NCBI GenBank assembly: GCA_017165825.1
Contig: CM029381.1
Location: 2,325,054-2,389,053, forward strand
Source of the DNA: Hepsetus odoe
Taxonomy: Eukaryota > Chordata > Actinopteri > Characiformes > Hepsetidae
Reading direction: 5' to 3'
DNA length: 64,000 nt
In this document: positions 59,933-64,000 of the stretch, piece by piece
How positions within the stretch are numbered: position 1 is the stretch's first letter
Layout: the number at the start of each line of letters is the position of its first letter
Position numbers and translations under genes: made by a program
Notes under the pieces: generated by a model
The model's input: only the letters and a program-made list of their open reading frames with translations
Told to the model about the DNA's origin: nothing
Database searches by the model: none

Positions 59933-60685
59933 AGGTCCGAGACTGTTTAAGGAACCGAGCGCCAAGTCCAATAAGCCCATCATTCAGAACGCCATTGCTC
60001 ACTGCTGCCTGGCCGGCAAGGTCAACGAAGCCCAGAAGAACGCCATTCTGGAGGTGAGCCCTGTCACCATGGAAACGCATCCACACACGAAGACAGAGGC
60101 AGAAGTATTTAGATGTTTGCAGAAGCTCTCATATTGCACAGAGCACCCATAGAGTCAGCGCTATAATAACTGGCACCCTCGGTCAGTCTAGAAACTCTTG
60201 GTAGTTCAGTCTCACCATCAGAACAAAACTCAAACTTAACTTGTACTTTTTTGAGTTGTCGGTTCTACGGTTTTCTCTTTAGGTTGAATTAATTTGGTTG
60301 GGTGTTAAAACCTGCTGTGAAAAATTGCATGTTCTGGTCAGCTGACTTGCCTCGTTTGTCGTTTTTTCTGCAGGAGATCGAACGCTGCGAGTCCAACCAC
60401 CTGATGATCCTCTTCGGGCGGCGGCTGCCAGTTCCGAGGTAGCTATCGCCGCCGCTCCAGACACAGAGGAGATCCTGAAGCTGGTCGGCACGGGCCCCCG
60501 CGCCATCACCTGCAAGATGATCGACAAGCTTTTCAAATACAGCAGCGACCGCAAGCAGTTCACGTCATCAGCCAAGACCGTCTCCGTAAGCGTGGAGCGC
60601 CATCACCATCCACAGCCTGTGGCAGGTCAAAACGTCCCAGGTCCTCCAAGAGAGGAAGTGGTCGCGCTCCTCAGCTTGGCTCTGA
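44025..60685 (+). CDS. camsap1: Calmodulin-regulated spectrin-associated protein 1 (microtubule minus-end binder)
   Basis: CAMSAP proteins bind and stabilise free microtubule minus ends. Exons read by phase: 44025-44181, 48955-49217, 50485-50646, 51052-51132, (51437-51469), (51781-51840), 53463-53604, 53742-53881, 54109-54205, 54636-54807, 54966-55057, 55297-55381, 55650-56402, 56686-57961, 58260-58396, 58519-58706, 58814-58910, 59497-59612, 59935-60053, 60374 to about 60685. Start: ATG one base into exon 2, with A at -3 and G at +4 after splicing. Order: CH domain, disordered linker, coiled coils (EEKRRAIETQKKKMETL; LAKKRAAFLLKQQKKAEEAR), CKK domain. It resembles CAMSAP1 more than CAMSAP2 or 3 (SISKDSLASN, SFFLEPL). 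The last exon is frame-broken as assembled. Confidence 0.93.
44182..48954 (+). other. camsap1: camsap1 intron 2 (GC-AG type)
   Basis: The 4.8-kb intron starts with GCAAGT rather than GT, after GGAGAAG, and ends CACTCTGTAG. Phase demands this donor: the split aspartate codon G/AT joins it to the exon at 48955. It holds several GT arrays (44437-44465, 44861-44888, 48524-48562) and no supported gene. Confidence 0.78.
49690..50235 (-). pseudogene. Antisense coding-like relic in camsap1 intron 3
   Basis: On the minus strand the sequence reads as protein-like text over about 180 codons, with at least one stop. One frame runs from DSKHVQWKVRYFVGQDGLLF (about 50195-50135) and, after a stop, continues from IRDDLQSLLGDYRHMVHVF (about 50005-49950) to FVGNWLQQVRRTTLEASACG (about 49770). 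Composition is unlike the surrounding intron. I do not recognise the family; a processed pseudogene or transposon open frame is possible. Confidence 0.35.
50659..50734. repeat. (GT)n microsatellite at camsap1 splice donor
   Basis: 76 bp of pure GT beginning 12 bases after the donor of exon 50485-50646. Confidence 0.95.
51437..51469 (+). other. camsap1: Cassette microexon of 33 nt (SPSKWYWKLVP)
   Basis: An 11-codon open segment flanked by a TAG acceptor (ending 51436) and a perfect GTAAGT donor (51470). The peptide matches the optional insert known at the same CH-domain position in CAMSAP2 and CAMSAP3. Inclusion keeps frame. Confidence 0.82.
51654..51770. repeat. (CT)n tract serving as polypyrimidine tract
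   Basis: About 115 bp of CT with a few G interruptions, ending ten bases before the 60-nt cassette exon. A (ACTC)n array follows at about 51852-51893. Confidence 0.92.
51781..51840 (+). other. camsap1: Second cassette exon of 60 nt
   Basis: Twenty codons beginning PDFMHALAHCMLEPVE, with acceptor CACCACCAG at 51780 after a pure (CT)n tract of about 115 bp, and a weak donor GTACTA at 51841. It is phase 0 on both sides, like the 33-nt exon. It matches an alternative CAMSAP insert in position and in its H-A-x-x-x-C pattern. Confidence 0.72.
54276..54582. mobile_element. MITE-like element, copy 1
   Basis: Terminal sequences CCGTGTAAAAGTCTTGACCC and, inverted at the right end, AGTGAAAAAGTCCTGAACCC form imperfect inverted repeats of about 24 bp. 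The interior (GAAGCAGTGAAGAATCGGG, CTTTGCAGCCTGGAGCA) matches the element at 58972. It lies in a camsap1 intron and has no open frame. Confidence 0.65.
55650..57961 (+). other. camsap1: CAMSAP1 disordered linker and first coiled coil
   Basis: Two large exons (55650-56402, 56686-57961) encode the acidic, serine-rich linker: an EEEEEEDADED acidic run near 56165, then MTSFAERRLQRAT, the coiled coil LRMQLEEKRRAIETQKKKM, the RQRLQLGKAAFLHVV block, and SLIEVDLSDL-like LIEVDLSDLTNP near 57870, ending GLGFFFK. These blocks are specific to CAMSAPs. Both frames are open throughout. Confidence 0.92.
58260..58706 (+). other. camsap1: CAMSAP1 C-terminal coiled coil
   Basis: Two exons encode a long charged helix (DELAKKRAAFLLKQQKKAEE, KAEEERVRKEEEKARREL, IKQEYLRRKQQELLEEQG) and the basic KPRPKSLHRRES motif. 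The phases match flanking exons. Confidence 0.9.
58972..59460. mobile_element. MITE-like element, copy 2 (longer)
   Basis: Starts ACTGTGCAAGTCTTGAGTC and ends with an inverted relative (GTGACGCTTACACAGTCT). It shares GACATGAAGCAGCAAGAGAC and CACTTTGCAGCCTGGATCAC with copy 1 and carries about 200 extra bases (about 59005-59205) that copy 1 lacks. Confidence 0.6.
59935..60685 (+). other. camsap1: CAMSAP1 CKK microtubule-binding domain, frame disrupted
   Basis: Exon 59935-60053 is intact (LFKEPSAKSNKPIIQNAIAHC, CLAGKVNEAQKNAILE). The last exon opens with EIERCESNHLMILF, then loses frame. C-Q-F-R appears in one frame, PDTEEILKLVGTGP and KMIDKLFKYSSDRKQF in another, and AITIHSLWQ in a third, ending at TGA 60683-60685. 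By comparison with the family, small losses occur at about 60412-60422, a gain near 60430-60450, an in-frame 3-base shortening near 60560-60575 and a one-base gain near 60593. CKK is the minus-end recognition module. Confidence 0.85.
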
Positions 60686-61747
60686 GTTATGGCTGAATCC
60701 TTCGCACCTCACTCCTGTTCTCCTATTGGCTGGCCAATGGGTCCAAGCGGCACCCACGGAAGGTGGCTCTGATCGTCGGCCCTGTGTGGCGTCGCTCTGG
60801 ATCGGGCAGAGAGACTGACCTGTAAAATCGTCCTGCGGAAACCACACCATCACCGGGCTGCCTTGATCCGCATTCAACACTCACCTTCACCGATCCGCTG
60901 ACCGGTCATGTGACCAGCATCCGGCCCTCTGGACCTCTGAGTCATTAGTGTCCGTTTACCCCGGGTTTCTGGGTCTGAGCAGTTTTGAAAATCATCACAA
61001 AACAAAAAGTGAAGATGCTTTGCGTTTGCGCGTTCCCTTCAGATGAAGAGTCTATAATCTGGCCTTCGCTGTGAAATAGACGGCACCATCACTTTCAAGG
61101 AGGTTCAGGGCGTGGAACCCTTATATTTCATGTCAGTGACGGAGATGGCCTTGATGTTCATGCTCTGAATGAGAAATGGCCTCCCTAGTTGAGAAGGTCA
61201 GTGAAATGGAGAGAAGCGTTGATGAAGGACAAACGAGTTCAGTTTGGAACATTTTTCTGCACCGCGGGGCAGCGGACTTTCATTTTTCACTCTTTAGTGA
61301 AAAAGTGCTCAGACCCGGACTACCTAATATGGGCGTGGAGGGGAGGGGTGTGTGCTTAACATTTACTGAGCATTAGGATGATGAGGATGATTGATGAAGG
61401 AGTGCAATGATGGTGAGGGTGATTATGGTGATGTGGTGATTTGATGGATGGTGATGGAGTGTGATGGTGGAGATGATGATGGTGGTGGTGATGAATGTGT
61501 TTCACTTTGTTTTTTGTTGAACAGCAGGTTTCTCTGCATGCGGCACTTTTTCAGTTGGGAAAGCGGTGGGTTTGGCTTTCTGCTTCAGTATTATTTCACC
61601 ACTCACACACTCACACACTGCTCTGTTCACGAAGTGTGTGTGTGTGTGTGTCGTTTTTCTATACATGCTGCTGTTTTCCTTTTTCCACTTCGCTGCAACC
61701 AGCGCTTCATGCAAAACTACAAACAAACTGCAGACGTACATGAACAG

Positions 61748-61783
<36 letters not shown>

Positions 61784-61903
61784 TGGATGCTGAAGTGGAG
61801 ACACTCTGGCCTTTTTGGATGTCTAGTCACTTTTTAAAAGCTTTTATCATGGATCGCTGTATTTGTCCTCTTTAGTTCTCCTTTTTTAAATCTGGATTCT
61901 TCC

Positions 61904-61975
<72 letters not shown>

Positions 61976-62076
61976 TCCAGGCATGTTGTCTGTTCTTTTC
62001 ACAGCTGCTGACAGTATTTTAGTAATGTACTTCAGGGTTCCTCTCAGAGGAGCCGGATTGTCATGGAGACATAATG

Positions 62077-62125
<49 letters not shown>

Positions 62126-62275
62126 TGGCTACAGAATGTATGCTCTCCTGGGATCTCTGAGAGCAGGGCGTCTCTTGTTGTAAATGATTGGACTGTAAAA
62201 CCTTTTCTTTGTTTTCTTCAAACTTCTTCCGTATATTTATTTGAAAGAGGAACACTGGAAGTTTAATAAATTATT
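60686..62275 (+). other. camsap1: camsap1 3'UTR with microsatellites
   Basis: No coding signal. It holds a GATG-rich simple repeat (about 61378-61495), (GT)n at 61744-61782 and 62079-62123, and (CT)n at 61909-61974. AATAAA at 62265-62270 is the first strong candidate poly(A) signal. The UTR boundary is inferred. Confidence 0.5.
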
Positions 62276-62925
62276 CAAGCTCAGGCCTTCTGGTGATCAT
62301 TTTGTCTGTGGCCTTCAGATTAAACACTACAGAGTAAAACTGCCGGAAATGATTGGGGATAAGCAAGTTTCTATTTCCGCACACTGGCCAGTAGGGGGCA
62401 GCAACGCCCCACACTTCAGCTGAATGGAAAAAAGTGGGCTTTTGTTCTTTTATTTCAAAGTCTATCTTTTTTCACTTTTATTCATTCATTTAACTGTTTT
62501 TTAATCCAAGTCTAAACTTTCATAAGTCATGTTCGGGCGGGCTGGCCATCTCTTCCCGTTTCCCAGGAAATCCCTTGTAAAATCACTTTCCAACGCTGTC
62601 CACTAGGGGCAGCACTAATTCAGGTTTTATTTACATTTTGTTTAAAATTCATTTTTTAAAACATAAAAAATTATTACTTTACCAGAAAAATATTTCGATA
62701 TAAATGCATTTCATACAATGAAAGTGGGTGAGAAACAAATATATGTAACCAATATTGAATACATTATATATGTTGTTATAAGATAAAACAATTTTTTAAA
62801 ATTGTTATTAATTTTTAGCGTTTAAAGCCATCTTTAGAAGAATTTTAAACGTTCATCATTACATAAATAAAATATTTATTTAAATCATAAACTCGTCGGT
62901 GAGGCAGATCCGTTACAATTAAGCA
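62276..62925. other. AT-rich intergenic gap
   Basis: AT-rich stretch with short homopolymers and two GGGGCAGCA-type repeat scraps (about 62390 and 62605). No gene seen. Confidence 0.5.
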
Positions 62926-62929
62926 AGAA

Positions 62930-63070
62930 ACAGCCAATGGAAGCGAGGGGGTCTGTCCGTGGTCCAATCATTGGGCAGGAGGGGCGGGGCTCGGTAGTCG
63001 GCCCCTCCCGTCGCGTCCAACGGTGCGCGCGGGCAGTGACGTCAGTGCTTCTAAAATGGCGGCACAACGG
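62930..63070 (+). promoter_or_regulatory. CpG promoter with CCAAT, GC box, CRE and YY1-like sites
   Basis: A sharp change from AT-rich to GC-rich DNA. Motifs are CAGCCAATGG (62931-62940), CCAATCATTGG with overlapping CCAAT boxes on both strands (about 62963-62973), GGGGCGGGGC (about 62979-62988), a perfect TGACGTCA (63037-63044) and AAAATGGCGGC (about 63053-63063), typical of YY1-bound start regions. No TATA box. Confidence 0.75.
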
Positions 63071-63260
63071 CCAGCCCGAATGTATGTGTGTGTTTGTGTC
63101 GATGTTTACCGCCCGGATTAAATTAACACCACATACAGAGGCGGAAATGCGGCGGCACGGCGCGGGGATGCAATGTGGAGAACGGGGGGATTATTATCGC
63201 GGTTGGAATGGATTCGGTGGTGGGCGAGGACCAGACTCTGCCTTTCGACATGAACGGCAG
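63065..63260 (+). other. Candidate first exon of unidentified gene
   Basis: Downstream of the promoter an exon-like segment ends GGCAG/GTAAAA at 63260/63261. Two frames are possible. One starts at ATG 63208 in a good context (G at -3, G at +4) and gives MDSVVGEDQTLPFDMNG before the donor. The other starts at ATG 63171 or earlier and ends RHERQ exactly at the donor. I recognise neither peptide. Confidence 0.4.
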
Positions 63261-63295
63261 GTAAAAATACCCAGTAGCATCCTTCAGGAGTGACA

Positions 63296-63700
63296 GGACC
63301 GAGGGGTTAAAGAGTGTTTCTGTGGAGACTGAGGGGGTTAAAGAGTGATTCTGTGGAGTCTGAGGGGGTTAAAGAGTGATTCTGTGGAGATGAGGTTAAG
63401 TGATTCTGTGGAGACTGAGAAGAGTGATTCTGTGGAGACTGAGAAGAGTGATTCTGTGGAGACTGAGAAGAGTGATTCTGTGGAGACTGAGGGGGTTAGA
63501 GTGATTCTGTGGGGGCTGGGGTTAAAGAAGTGATTCAGAGCAGACTGAGGTTAAGGAGTGTTTTTGGGGGAACTTGAGGGTTAAGAGTGTTTTGGGGAGA
63601 CTGAGGGTTAAATTGTTTTGGGAGACTGAGGGTTAAAATTGTTTTTAGACTGAGGGGGTTAAAGAGTGTTTTTGGGGAGACTGAGGGGGTTAAAATGGTT
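63296..63700. repeat. 24-bp minisatellite (GTGATTCTGTGGAGACTGAG-type)
   Basis: Degenerate to exact tandem copies of a roughly 24-base unit. The copies around 63409-63490 are near identical; the flanks are more diverged (GGGGGTTAAAGAGTG variants). It lies directly after the candidate first exon. Confidence 0.85.
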
Positions 63701-63773
63701 AAATTGTGTGTAAATTGTGAAAGTGTGTTTTTTATGAGAATGTGGTAAAATGTGTTAAATTTGGCTCCTTCAG

Positions 63774-64000
63774 GACTTCAGTCCATCTTCATCAAATCGA
63801 GCCCTGCTGTCTGCTGTTCTTGTCCTCTCCTACATTTAATCCGGGAAGATCATGAAGATGAAGACAGCACCGATGGAGAGCTGTGTAGGATCAAGCGCAG
63901 GGCTGATGTTTTACTGCCGTGTTTTGAATCAGATAAACTTTGCTGGTCTTTGCGAGGGATCTGGTTTGTGTTACACCTGAACAGAAAGAAAAATAAAATG
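63774..64000 (+). other. Possible second exon or transcript end
   Basis: A weak acceptor CTCCTTCAG ends at 63773. After it one frame stays open to the window edge, including DHEDEDSTDGELCRIKRRAD (about 63848-63907), which looks protein-like. That frame does not join in phase to either reading of the candidate first exon. AATAAA at 63992-63997 could instead be a poly(A) signal. Confidence 0.25.

Noticed and set aside
44025..60685. camsap1 as a pseudogene
   Set aside because: All exons before the last are open with conserved splice sites and phases; the damage is local and fits assembly error in GC-rich runs.

Overview
The window is nuclear DNA from a bony fish, almost certainly a teleost. It holds two large multi-exon vertebrate genes with GT-AG introns, very dense CA/GT and CT microsatellites, several tRNA-derived SINEs, decayed DNA transposons, a degenerate endogenous retrovirus, and a Gig2-type gene, a family described from fish. 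I cannot place it to genus.

Layout, all + strand unless stated. (1) 835-21779 is notch1 without its signal-peptide exon. I traced 34 coding exons with conserved splice phases, giving 36 EGF repeats, three LNRs, the heterodimerisation domain, transmembrane segment, RAM, ankyrin repeats and a TAD/PEST tail. The 3'UTR ends near an AATAAA at 23034. (2) 23060-32600 is intergenic DNA with SINEs, a diverged tandem duplication, and one intact PARP-like Gig2-family gene on the minus strand (28936-29445). The second copy of that duplication keeps only a promoter and first exon (about 25484-25650). Next to them lies a 1.1 kb minisatellite with higher-order structure. (3) 32606-39606 is a degenerate endogenous retrovirus with both LTRs, a 5-bp target-site duplication, a tRNA-Tyr-like primer site, broken gag/pro/pol/env relics and two nested SINE copies. 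It sits beside a Tc1-like relic. (4) 39607-42780 is repeat-rich intergenic DNA. (5) About 42840-62270 is camsap1, encoding a microtubule minus-end binding protein. It has a CpG-rich promoter, a non-coding first exon, about 20 coding exons including two apparent cassette exons, and a last (CKK) exon whose frame is broken in this assembly. (6) 62930-63260 is a second CpG promoter (CCAAT, GC box, CRE, YY1-like) with a possible first exon of an unidentified gene that runs toward or past the window end.

The genes do not form a functional unit. NOTCH1 and CAMSAP1 both map to human 9q34.3, so their closeness here fits conserved synteny. The best candidates for something undescribed are the orphan Gig2 promoter duplication, the in-frame cassette exons in the camsap1 CH domain fed by a (CT)n polypyrimidine tract, the broken CKK exon, and the unidentified first exon at the right edge. 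Exon boundaries were read by eye from splice motifs, reading frame and family knowledge. No alignment or database search was run.
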